This document shows, piece by piece, positions 21,891 to 32,801 of a stretch of 64,000 nt of DNA (positions are counted from its first letter, which is position 1; each line of letters begins with the position of its first letter). The notes under the pieces are model-generated. The model was not told the DNA's origin and did no database searches. It worked only from the letters and a program-made list of their open reading frames with translations. Position numbers and translations under genes: made by a program. The DNA comes from Persicaria tinctoria (Eukaryota > Streptophyta > Magnoliopsida > Caryophyllales > Polygonaceae). The DNA lies in the NCBI GenBank assembly GCA_037127255.1, contig JBANSL010000003.1:49880314-49944313 (forward strand). Direction: 5' to 3'.

Positions 21891-24484
21891 ATGGATCCAG
21901 GACCACAAGTGGCCGATGTGCTTACTCGACAACTCCATAATCATTCCACAAATGTGTGGAACGATGCACCTTACGTAAGATATGAACGCACATGTATGAT
22001 ATCCTCCATTTAAGACCTCCTGCTGACGTATGTTTTTCTCACACCTGCTGCAGACGTTGAGGCCGTTGACTAACAGATTGCATCTCCGGACATTTGGTCG
22101 GGCACACGTGGATGACCGGATCATACATTACGTGCGCATGGCCGGGTTCTACTACATACATCGCTTGGGGTCGACGTTCGAGATGGATATGCATCTCATC
22201 ACTTCCCTCGTCGAGAGATGGAGGCCTGAGACACACACATTTCACCTCACAGTTGGGGAGGCCACCATTACACTTCAAGATGTGGCGGTTATAATGGGCC
22301 TACGGGTGGATGGAGCGGCAGTTATGGGCACCGCCAGCCACAACTGGCGCCTTGTATGTCGAGATCTACTAGGAGTCCAGCCACCACTGGCGGACTTACG
22401 AGGCTCGTCCGTTAAAGTGCATTGGTTAAGGAATACGTTCGGCCACCTGCCCGTTGACGCTGACGATGCATTGGTTCAATGTCATGCCAGGGCATACATA
22501 TTGCAGTTGATGGCAAGTGTCATGTTCTCTGACGCAAGTGGGGGAGAGGTTCAGCTGTTGTACCTCCCACTCTTGGCAAATCTGGCGTACTTGTACCGCC
22601 AGTTATGCAGAGCTGCACAGAAGGAGAAGATGGAGATATCTGGTCCAGTTATATTGCTTCAGGTAATCTTTAAGCTTCCTCGTCAAATGCTTTCATTTGT
22701 CATAGACGATTAAATTGTGATAATGACATAATACCGACAATGAAAATCATTTGATTCAGATATGGGCATGGGAACACATCCCAATTGGTCGGCCAATTTG
22801 CATCCAGGTGTCGCACATGACACAACAGCAGGCCAGGAGAGCTAGAAGAATGCAACAAAGTAATCCAGCGGTACAGGGGAGCCAACCCCCCCGATTGGGC
22901 ATCACTTTCAAGTGGGGCAAGACCCTTTGGCGGTGAGGTAATGTTTTCTAGCAAATTTGTTGTCTGTATTTCATGACGCCACAACAAACTCATGGGTGAA
23001 TATGCAGGTGGATGCACTGCACTTACGACTGGGGGCACGAACGGATGCAGTTGCCACAATTTCGTGACGCACTGGACAGGTAGCAAGAGACTCATGTTCA
23101 TTTAAATATCAAGTTCCTTGGGGTTTTTAAAATGTTAGTGTTATTGCTTATGTTGACCTGTGGCCACACTGAATACAGTTCATATGGGAGCCATACACTG
23201 AGGAGATCCTGATCCAGCTCGGAGACATCTGTCGAGCTGGGGCCCATATTTGGATGGCGCATCGACCTGATCGTGTTCTGCGCCAGTTCGGTCACGCTCA
23301 ATTTCCCCCAGCGGATGCAGCGTATGATGTGCAGCTTCACGCCGTTGACCGTCGTGGCAAGCATACTACAAACTGGGCAACACTTTTTGGTGAGCACATC
23401 AATGCCTGGAACAACCGTGAGGAGTCGACAGTGCAGCCTGTCCAGGGCTTTCCTCCCTCCTATGCGCATGATGAGTACATGCGTTGGTATAGAGCGCACA
23501 CTCGCTTGTTTATCGGCCGACAAGCTGTGGCTCCACCCGTACGATACCAGCCGGCATCCCCAGACATTTACTCTTTGGTCAGCGAGTAGTTGATATTAAT
23601 CGTTTAGGGCTAGGGTCACCGTTTCTCACTTATGCTTGCATCTATGTTAGGGCTACTATGCAGCTGATGTTGGCGATCGAGGGCGCCAAGTAGGTCAGAT
23701 CGCGCAACAAGCATCCCAGCTGCGCGACTACTCTGGTCTGGCTGGTACAGTGGCATCCTTTGGGGAGTACGTCTCCTCACAGAGCTCAGAGGTATTAGGT
23801 CGAGTTTCTTTTGACCAGTCTTACTTCGGCGGGGGTTCAAGCGGAACGGGCGGATCTTTTTTGCAATCAACCCCGCACCAGACCCATCGCTCGTGAGATG
23901 GAAACCAGTCTGGGTATGGTGGCCATTCAGGATTCGATTATGCCTCGGGATATGCCGAGTGGTCCGGGTATGGTCCAGCGACGGGATCTGCTGGCCATGT
24001 GCACCCATCTGTTAATGATCAACCTTCGAGTGCTCCATCGTTCGGGTGCACCCCTCCAGCAACTTCTGAGTACATTCCTTCTTCACTCTCCCAGTGGGCA
24101 GAACAATCATTTTCTGCCTCTTACTGGGGTGCACCATCGCATATGCCTTCGGATGTCGGCCCTACATATGATGCGAGCTCCTCATTTACAGCGATGCTCT
24201 CAATGCCGTTGCATTCTATGGGTCTACTTCCGCACTCTACTTCAATGGGAAATCAGAACGTGCAAGAATCTCCCGCCTACCACATACGAGTCCGACAACC
24301 CGCCTTCCCGCCTACATTAGCCGAGGAAGCGGTGGGGGAGGAGAACATCCAGCAAGAGGGTAACCAGAAGAACCATACAGATGAGGAGGAGGAGGATCAT
24401 CCAGCAAGTGAAGTTGACGAGGAGGGGGATGACAATGACAGTGAGGAGGAAGATCGTCTACAACGTAGTAGTCGTAGGCGATAG
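21891..24484 (+). CDS. Plant mobile domain (PMD, MAIN-like) gene carried by MULE-1
   Basis: Reconstructed exons: 21891-21974, 22054-22662, 22760-22932, 23008-23079, 23179-23577 and 23651-24484, all with GT/AG borders. The start MDPGPQVADVL is typical of PMD proteins. Exon 2 holds the PMD core (FEMDMHLITSLVERWRPET then LTVGEATITLQDVAVIMGL), exon 3 IWAWEHIPIGRP, and exon 5 FIWEPYTEEIL. The last exon is Gly/Ser-rich with an acidic Glu/Asp tail ending in RRSSRRR. Two flaws: a TGA at 23894-23896 and a one-base phase mismatch between exons 4 and 5, so it may be a pseudogene. Arabidopsis PMD proteins MAIN and MAIL1 are nuclear and act in gene expression and transposon silencing; the role on a MULE is unknown. 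Confidence 0.75.
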
Positions 24485-24623
24485 GATTATTTTAGTATTA
24501 TGGTTTGGATATTATTAATATGGATTATTTTGTATTTTGTAGAGGGCTTAGCTGCTCAGCGTCCGGGTGTAGATGTGCAGGAGTCCGGGTGCAGGGGAAC
24601 ATTTGCAGTGTGGTGTGACTAAC

Positions 24624-25103
24624 CCTAGAGTCGCTGTTTGTAACAGCGACTCTGGGTGTACTTTCTGGGCCGAGACAGAGATTCCATTTGACCAAGGGGA
24701 GACACCAGAGTCGCTGTTTGTAACAACGACTCTGGGTTTTTTATTTTATTTTTTCCGTTTTCAGTTTTAAATGACTGAATTTTATTTAAAAAAAAACAAA
24801 ACAAGGGAGAGTCGCTGTTACAAACAGCGACTCTCCCTAAAATCTTTTTTTTTAATTTCTGTAAATGTTATTCAATTTTAACCCAAAAATATAAAAAAAA
24901 AAACGCCAAATACATTAGTAACAGCGACTTACATTTTTTTATATATATTTTTTAAAACATTGGGTAAAGTCGCTGTTACAAACAACGACTTACCTCTGTT
25001 TTGACTAAATCGCTAAATTGTTTGAGAATTTGGCTATTCTCATAATATTTTCGATATTTTTGGCTATTTCCAAAAAAAAATCAAGAAATTAACTATGAAA
25101 CGG
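24624..25103. repeat. Right TIR of MULE-1
   Basis: Mirrors the left TIR. Palindromic units lie at about 24624-24655, 24703-24736, 24805-24838 and 24964-24993, with a half unit near 24911. The outer ~120 bases match the left TIR closely. Confidence 0.8.
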
Positions 25104-25292
25104 AGTTTTGAATGGTGGATTAAACAAGTGGACTGTGGGAAATGCGAACCGAGGAGCGGACCATATTGAAAAAGCATTTTGGTAAAGTTAAGAAAAAGAA
25201 AAATAAACAAAATTCCATATACATACACGCTCGCCCACAAAGAGGAGGTGGGGTGTGTGTATAAATGTGATGCATATCCTTATTGGTACTCT

Positions 25293-25300
25293 TATATAAA
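25293..25300 (+). promoter_or_regulatory. Putative TATA box of the host gene
   Basis: TATATAAA sits ~120 bases before the start codon, with an inverted CCAAT (ATTGG) about ten bases upstream. The 5' leader has a GA/GT-rich run (about 25350-25400). MULE-1 ends ~190 bases upstream. Confidence 0.5.
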
Positions 25301-25418
25301 GAAATATGGGATGCTGAGTATTTTCCAATTAGAAAGGTAGATGGATTAGAGATCAGAGAGAGTGTATTAGAGATCAGAGAGAGTGTGTGTGTGTGAGGGT
25401 TCAAATTAAAGCAAGTTA

Positions 25419-26090
25419 ATGATGGAGGAACATCTCAGCCCATTAGCAGTGACCCATCTCCTTCAGCACACGCTGAGAAGTTTATGCATTCATGAAAACT
25501 CTCAATGGGTTTATGCAGTCTTCTGGAGGATCCTCCCCAGGAACTTCCCACTACCCAAGTCAGGATGATAACATAATCTTCAACTCATAATATCTATTTC
25601 TCGGAAAAAATATCTAACTTCAATCCTGCTTGTGTGTGTTTCAATTCGCAGATGGGATACTCATGGAGGAGGTTATGACAGATCAAGAGGCAATAGAAGA
25701 AACTGGTAGGATATATATTGCCAACAATACCTTTTTTGATCTATATATTAACATTATACATCAAATATATATGTGCACATAATGAAATTAATAGAAGATG
25801 GTGGTTGTTCACTTACCACGTACATGACAGGATATTAGTCTGGGAAGATGGGTTTTGCAACTTTGCTGCCTCAACGAATGCTGAAATCAACTCCGGTGTG
25901 AGTCCAGCACCAGCTTATGGCAACGGTGAACATCAATCCTTCCAAGGCCTGCAACCAGAAATTTTCTTCAAGATGTCCCATGAAATTTACAACTACGGAG
26001 AGGGGTATGCTAAATAGCAACTTCAATTACATATGTATAGATCTTTCGGTATTAATACTTTTCAAATTATAATCAAGCAATGTGAAATAA

Positions 26091-26122
<32 letters not shown>

Positions 26123-27384
26123 GGATGTAATTTATCCGGCAGTTTGATCGGAAAAGTAGCAGCAGATCATAGTCACAAGTGGATACACAAAGAACCCGGT
26201 GAACAAGAGATAAATTTCTTATCTGCATGGCACAATTCTGTAGATTCAGTAAGCTTTCGACTTCTGTTTATGTTTTCCACACAATTAGTTAGCTTATCAA
26301 TCTCCATGATCTGTGATATAAAATATGTCCACGAATTATTAGCTAATCAGTAGCTAATTCGTCTGTTTTCTTATTTCAATTAGGTGTTTCCAACAGCATA
26401 CGTACCTTATTCCATCAATTCGTGCTACTGATCTGATAATGAATAAAGCTGTCGACTTCTGTTTATGTTTTCCCTTGCAGCATCCAAGAACATGGGAGGC
26501 ACAGTTCCGTTCTGGTATTAAGGTATGATGTTTGAAACACTTATTCCATCAATTCATACTGAATTTAAGAACATCATCCAACCAAAAGTGAAGCTAGACC
26601 TCTAATACACGTATGCTCGATCATAGTCCTATTTTGACCAATGATTTTATGCAGACCATAGCCTTGATAGCAGTAAGAGAAGGTGTTGTTCAGCTGGGAG
26701 CTATGCAAAAGGTTTAGACTAATCCCATTCCCCCTCACATGCGCACGCGTCCCAAAAGTTACACATTGTGTAGGGTCTGTGTGAGTTATTTACTTGGGAT
26801 CAGTAGTTGACACCCTTTGCGATTAATGAACAAAACTGCAGGTAATTGAGGACTTGAGCTATGTAGTGACGCTAAGGAGAAAGTTCAGCCTGGTTGAGAG
26901 CATCCCGGGGGCACTGTTGCCACACCCATCATCTTCAGCGTTCCCATATAAATTTGATGGATATTGCGTCCAACAAATGTGGCAACACCAAGCCAGCATG
27001 GCTTCTCCACCAGAAATCGGGCATTACGGCTATGACTCCTTCAACCAGCAACCTCAGATGATGATGAAGATTACACCTTCGATGAGAAGCCTCGAAGCTC
27101 TACTCTCAAAGCTCCCCTCAGTGGTTCCACCATCAATGCCGCAGGGGCTGGCTTACAATGAAGTGCAGCAGTATCAACACCAGCTGATGGCAACACCAAA
27201 CAGACCATTGGAGCTTATTGGTTGCCCAGTTGGAAAGGTGGCCAAGGAAGAGAACCAAGAGGAGCAGGACACTCAAGACAAGGAAGGTGAATGTAGCAGC
27301 TCAATGACATCATATCACCAGCAACATCTTTATTATCATCAGGACCTTAACATCGCTATTAGCAGGCCAGAAAATGGATTTTGA
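25419..27384 (+). CDS. Intact host gene: bHLH-MYC_N domain ('WNK-related') protein
   Basis: Seven exons with GT/AG borders in phase: 25419-25558, 25652-25705, 25831-26004, 26143-26248, 26481-26522, 26655-26711 and 26842-27384. They total 1116 nt and encode 371 aa without interruption; a second in-frame ATG at 25422 is equally plausible. The N-terminal ~200 residues (LSPLAVTHLLQHTLRSLC, WVYAVFWRILPRNFP, NWILVWEDGFCNFAAS, FKMSHEIYNYGEGLIGKVAA, WEAQFRSGIKTIALIAVREG) match the bHLH-MYC/R2R3-MYB N-terminal domain of a conserved plant family annotated as 'serine/threonine-protein kinase WNK-related' (Arabidopsis At3g15240 and At5g53900 type). No kinase motifs are present. The C-terminal half is Gln/Pro-rich. 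It probably acts as a transcriptional co-regulator; its molecular role is not established from sequence. Confidence 0.9.
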
Positions 27385-28167
27385 ATATTACTTCGTACGT
27401 ATTGGTTTAAAACTTCCAATTTCTATATATCTAAGTTTGGTGTTCGTTCAGCTCAATCTCTGGAAGATTTCAGACTTTTCAGTGTTTAGCAAATATCATA
27501 ATTAAGAATAACATTCCAGTTTCTGGATTCCTTGTTAAGATTTTCTAGTCATGTCTACAGTCTAATTCATAAATTAAATCAAGCCTTTTATCAGAAGTTA
27601 GATTCCAAGTAGATAAAGAGCACAAAAAATGTAATAGTATCTTCCTGAATCTTGACATAAAAAGACAACTGTCTTAGTTAATCACACTGTTGGCCTAAAC
27701 TAAACTTTAAGCACACATCACAAGGAGTTTCAAAATCATAGCAACCTGGTAGTCAGCTGACAGAACATCTAACCTCTTTAATCGCCAGGGCCGTCTTCCC
27801 CATCAAGTGCTGAAAAATATCCCAGGTGTTTAATCTGAGACTCCATTTAATCAAAATAAACTTGTAGATTATGTTTAGTTTAATTCACGTTTGGACTTAC
27901 TAGAGTGCTAATTAAAGGCTGAACAAATGTGTCTTCCTAAAAAGTGAAAAAAATAGTAAAAGGTCAAGTAGCTGCTCACTAGTCAGTAACATGTCAAGAT
28001 GCCAGAACATGATGGAATGTAAAGTTGAATTAAAAAGCTGTTAAAAAATTTCATCCTCGTCAGCTGTTATAAATTATCCCAGAAAGCAGATCAAAGCCTT
28101 AATAGAGTTAGCTCCTTTCTTTTCCAAAGTAGCAAATACTTTCTCCCTTCGATCATATATATATATA
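27385..28167 (+). other. 3' flank of the host gene
   Basis: AT-rich, no ORF or repeat I recognise. It should contain the 3' UTR and polyadenylation region. Confidence 0.5.
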
Positions 28168-28421
28168 TACTCCATCCGTTCGCCAAAACTTGTCATTTTA
28201 ACTCTCTACACAACTTTTAATAAAGTTAATAATTACACTCTTTTTTTACTAATTTACCCTCATTTATTACTCTACTTTTTACTTTATCAAAAACTACAAC
28301 TCACAACAAATCAATCAAATCAAGGGCATTTTAGTAAAGTAAAAGCAAAAATATCTAAAATGACAAGTTTTTCCGAACAAAAACAAAACTCTAAAACGAC
28401 AAGTTTTGCCGAACGGAGGGA

Positions 28422-28424
<3 letters not shown>
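28168..28424. mobile_element. Stowaway-type MITE
   Basis: A 257-bp element with TIRs TACTCCATCCGTTCG and CGAACGGAGGGAGTA, followed by an inner GACAAGTTTT inverted repeat. It is flanked by TA, the Tc1/mariner target site. Confidence 0.88.
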
Positions 28425-28471
<47 letters not shown>

Positions 28472-28883
28472 ATTTACAATGACAAATTGACGGTAGTTTT
28501 AACTAGAAACGCGTCGAATATTAATGCATATTAATGAATATTTTGAATATGAGAAGGTGATAAATGATTATTACCTTCTCACATTCAAATTAATGAATAT
28601 TAACCTACAAATTAAAATATTCGTTTTGAGTACCATCTATATTCATTTGAATTAACTCTACTTATTCGTATGAATATATATTCATTTGAATACCGTCGCC
28701 TTCTTCATGTGCATAAATATCCATCTGAATAAATATTCATTTGAATACATATTCATTTGAATAAATATTCATTTGAATAACCTCTACTTATTCGTATGAA
28801 TAAATCTTCTTAGGGGAGAAGGGAAAGTTGAAAAAGAACATAACTCGATAACAATTCATTGTCTTGAAATATAAAGGGTGTCA
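28425..28883. repeat. (TA)n run and ATTCATTTGAATA repeats
   Basis: TA microsatellite to about 28470. Then from about 28520 to 28800 come repeated palindromic ATTCATTTGAATA-type words and a duplicated CTCTACTTATTCGTATGAATA phrase (28657 and 28781). No gene. Confidence 0.6.
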
Positions 28884-29334
28884 CTATATACACCGCAAAT
28901 CCGGATTAAGGATTTGCACGTCTTTAAGGACGTGCAAGTCTGGGACGGTGCACGTCCGCTAAAAACGTCTTGCACGTCCTTAACAACGTGCAAGCACTTG
29001 CGTTTAGGGTTTAGGGTTTAGGGTTAAGGTTTAGGTTTTCCGACGGTTTTGTAATGTTAATTGATAAAATTGTGTTTAGCTAGTGGATTTGAAGGATTTA
29101 GGGTCAAATTAAATAGAACACAAGAATTGTTAAGGTTTTCATTCGGATAATATGCGAATAACGTTACAAGGAACGGAAAAAAAGGTTTACATTCATAATT
29201 TCAATAAAGTTGTGGAATACAATCTAGGAAAATAATAAAGGACGGCCAGACTCGGCACGCAAGGCTCTAAATCTCTCAATCTGAGCTTGAAACGGAGCAT
29301 CCCATCCTTCGACGCTCGGATGATGATGTTCGAC

Positions 29335-31900
29335 TCATTCTAGTGGAGGCGGCGGAAGAGGAGCGTTAGGACGCAACCGGATCTATGAGAACAAAAATTT
29401 AGAGTTAGAGTATTGACATATGTATGAAAAGCATGAATAGGTAATAAAAAAGACGTTTGAAGTCGTACCGTGGCAAAATGGTCTTGGTTTCCGATGCAGG
29501 CTACACCAAGAGTTGCTGATTGGGGAGGGTTGTTAGCAAATGTCGGCGAGATCATGGGGAGACATGTGAACGGATGATGCCAAGCTAGGACGACGAGAGG
29601 AATCTGATATACCGTCGCAAATACTAAACCCATGATGGGTAGCTCTATCCACCGTCTCCTATCACCATGGGTGGCTCCGGCCCATCTCTGGTAGTCGACG
29701 AACTGCTGGAATGGGTACTCTCCCGTATAACAACCGGCGTACAGATCGGCGTGATCCTCCAAGTGATTGCATAGTAATGTTTTGAGTTCCGGGAAAGCAG
29801 TCTCGCCGATCGGGGATGTCAATGTCGCCAAAGCACGGTAGCCACAATGACCATCTCCAACAGTGTCCCTCACCGTCTCAATATGACCGAGCATGAAGGG
29901 ATCAACGTTGTTTCGACCCCAGTTGAACCCTCCGAACACATCATCACGTCCACGTCGAGCTGAGGTCGCTTGTGGACGAGGCCGAGCAGCATTTCGAGCA
30001 GCACGCGCTTCTTCTCTCTCAAACCTTTCCCTTACCTCCTCGTATGGCAACGGGTTGGTTCTGCAGGCATTCCTCGACCCCCGAGGCCTCCCCTTCCTTC
30101 GGACACTTGCTGATGAGGGTGGGTGTAGCTCATCCTCGCATACATCGTTGGAAGCCGTGTATGAAGATGACAGCTCATACGGCAGTGGGGTGTCGTCGAG
30201 GTCAGTCCATGTCAAATCCATCCAGAACGGGTGGATGTCCTCGGCGGGTATCGGAGTACCGGAGTTGACGTATGCCTAAATCTGATGGACACAAGGGATC
30301 CCGTAACAAACCCTCCAATGTCGGTCCGTGCATACCAGAGGAACCTTTTGGTTCACGACGTCCTGCCACATCTTGTACAGATAATCGAAGCACTTTTTGG
30401 AGATTAAAGTCTTTACCTCATCGAAAAGGTTGACTTTATACGCCAGTGTTGGCCATTTGAAGCGGTCGATCTCCAAAGCAGTTTACAGCTCATGCAGTTG
30501 ACAATCGTTGACTCTATGGATTGCATCGATCACGATGCGGAAATCACCGGTCTATAAGTGAAGTGCCTCCTTCAGAACCTTGTGTTGAACCTCAACTCTG
30601 TACACATTGAAGTGCATACCACTAAATATTCGATATTATATCATATTGTAATGGGAGATATGAAGTAAGGTTGTACCTGTTTGTCGTACAGGTGCCGAGA
30701 TGAAAGACATTATCTACGTAGCACCGTACTATGCTCCTGCTGTATGGAAGCCAAACCGACTCCAAATACGCTACCACACCTTGGAATGGGTGCCATGCAG
30801 CTCGTAGCGCCCGACGACGTCGGTTGAATGATTCCTCCGACCTCGATTCGAACAGCCCCCAACAGTTGCCCTTAAAGATGCCAGCGTGGGTTAAATTCTT
30901 CGTGATCTTCAGAGCTGCTTCCTCGCATATTCTCGCCACGTGTAACCAACAAAGAAGATGCTGGACGTCGGGGAAGACAACATTCAGCGCCGCCAAGAGA
31001 CCTAGCTCTCGATCAGTCATGATAGCTTGAGGCTGAATCGTCCCAAGCAAGATCTAAAGCTGTCGCAACACCCAAGCGTATGTGTCTTCGTTCTCTTGCG
31101 ACATGAAGGCATATGCGATGCAGTAAGTATTGCCTGAGGGTGTGAACCCGACCACCTCGCACAAAGGAATCTCATATCTGCAAGTGTAAATATGTTACAT
31201 ATAAAATACTTTATAATTGGCTATATGTGCAATAATGTAATCATAATTAAGTAACTTACGCATTTGTTTTGTATGTGATGTCCATTATGATGACGTAATA
31301 GAACCTTCGGAGAAGGCGTATCCCGTCGGGATGCGCCAGGAAGAGGTCGCTCAAGACGTTTTCGTCATCCGGATGTCGTCTGAAGTCGTAGTAGTACCTT
31401 CTTTCCCGCAGATGGTGCAAGGTATCCTGGGTCATCGTCCGACTACCTCTTTCTTCGCCGACCATCATGGCGAGCGTGTTCGTAAGGCTCTTCCTTGACG
31501 TGACGCTGGTCTCATCCAACTGCCTCAATCCGTACCCAATGGATTTTGGAGGAGTGCCAACTTCCTTCATCCACCTCGCCATCTTCTTTTCCCCCTCTGT
31601 CATATGTCCGCAATGGCGTGACCCTTCAAGCTCGTGGAAAGCCCGTGGTTATGAACACCATGGGTTAGCGTCATGCGCCACTGACCCGGCGGAGCATCGT
31701 GTCCGTGTAGAGAGAATGGACAACCACTTATCTTCGACTGCGTGCTCCGGAGCTTCCTCCCGCGTGGTCGGTACTCCCCAAACTGCTCGCAAGCAAGGAG
31801 AACCCCGCCTGGACGATTCGACGCCCCCGTCCAAGACTGCTTGATTACTAAAATCATGCAGTGTCTCCAACCCAAGTCCTTGAAACGCGTAACCATTTCG
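29335..31900 (-). pseudogene. MULE transposase fused to an OTU-like cysteine protease domain, decayed
   Basis: Read right to left. A FAR1-like segment (31600-31896, ISGCPFSL, HNHGLS) is separated by a frameshift from 31256-31603, ending MDITYKTNA at the first catalytic Asp with a good intron donor. The next exon (30656-31190) has IMTDRELGLLAAL (second Asp) and LLCWLHVARI, with one stop near 31054. A third exon runs through a weak SWIM motif (VCYGIPCVHQI) with three more stops, straight into the frame of 29340-30221. That part has an AT-hook-like KGRPRGSR and an OTU domain with VGDGHCGYRALA (Asp123, Cys126 of this frame) and GNQDHFATV (His248). Splicing at 29480/29382 would give a Pro-rich end. 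The domain order matches known plant MULE-OTU genes. Confidence 0.72.
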
Positions 31901-32189
31901 TCACGGTCATTTCAAACCCTTGGGTCCGAGAACTCAGACGTAAAGTCTCGAAACTGTATTCACATAATTGGAAATATGAACAAAACGGAAGGAATAAGAA
32001 ATGTGTTGACTCTACGAAACTTATCCGTACCTGGGATACATGGAGACGAGGATTGCTTTGCGGCTCGACCATAACGATTCTAACGGCGAAAGAATATATC
32101 AAATGAAGTCGGACTTTGTTTTGGAGTGCGGAATGAAGATGTCCTCCATCGCTTCAAATAGGCACTGTTGCGTTAATTGTAAGCAGAAC

Positions 32190-32304
32190 CCTAGCACGTC
32201 CTTAAGGACGTGCTAGGGTTTAGGGTTTGGCTAGGGTTTTAGGGTTTGGGTAGGTTAGGGTTTTAGGGTAAGGAAACTGCACGTCCTTAAGGACGTGCAG
32301 TTTC
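32190..32304. repeat. Internal palindrome pair with telomere-like sequence (MULE-2)
   Basis: Two near-perfect palindromes centred on CACGTCCTTAAGGACGTG, at about 32190-32217 and 32274-32304, flank a stretch of TTTAGGG-like repeats. The arrangement lies between the two gene units of MULE-2 and may be a shared regulatory or former terminal region. Confidence 0.75.
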
Positions 32305-32801
32305 GACAAACCCTCAAACCCTAGCTAGACCCTTAAACCCTAGCGTACCCTTAAACCTTAGCCAATTTGTAAGGTAGTTGTATCAAGGAGCAGAGAAAGA
32401 GATTGTCGATCTACTTCGACAATCTATTTCTGTGCTCCTTCACAAATCCTGAGGGAAGTTCCTAAATAAAATATGCAGGAAAACATTATAAACAACATAC
32501 ACAAATAGCCCTAGACCTTATCACATTAACGTTTTCGTTTTCGTTATCGGGCAACCTTATCATATTAACGTTTTGGTTTTCGTTATCTGGCAACCTTACC
32601 ATATTAACGTTTTCGTTTTTTATGTTTACCTTCAATATGACTCTGAAGAAATGAGAAGAGTCTAATAGAAATATAGAGATAGATACAAAATCCGTAATAT
32701 AAAAGTATAATATCAAGATAGAAACTACAAAAGTACATCACTGGTCTACAGGATGGCGTACAACATGATCCAAAATACCCGTCACCTCGTCTAATAGCTC
32801 C
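32305..32801. other. Non-coding spacer in MULE-2
   Basis: No gene. A 38-40-bp phrase (CATATTAACGTTTTCGTTTTCG type) is repeated three times at about 32520-32625. Confidence 0.5.

Larger units (their letters stand above)
17848..25103 (+). mobile_element. Mutator-like element MULE-1 carrying a PMD gene
   Basis: Long terminal inverted repeats (17848 to about 18360, and about 24624-25103) begin CCGTTTCATAGTTAATTTC on both strands. They keep high identity through GGAAATAGCCAAAAA and into an array of ~30-bp palindromes. Between them, in the same orientation, are a MuDR-type transposase frame (19433-21586) and a separate six-exon PMD gene (21891-24484). A target duplication is not obvious. The element is non-functional as written, because the transposase has three stops. 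It ends about 0.3 kb upstream of the host gene's start codon. Confidence 0.82.

Noticed and set aside
25419..27384. Protein kinase function for the host gene
   Set aside because: The family name 'WNK-related' is historical; no kinase motifs occur in the 371 residues.
29000..29035. (TTTAGGG)n resembling plant telomere, also at about 32217-32265
   Set aside because: Only about three units each, inside MULE-2. They are telo-box-like words, not a telomere or an informative interstitial telomere.
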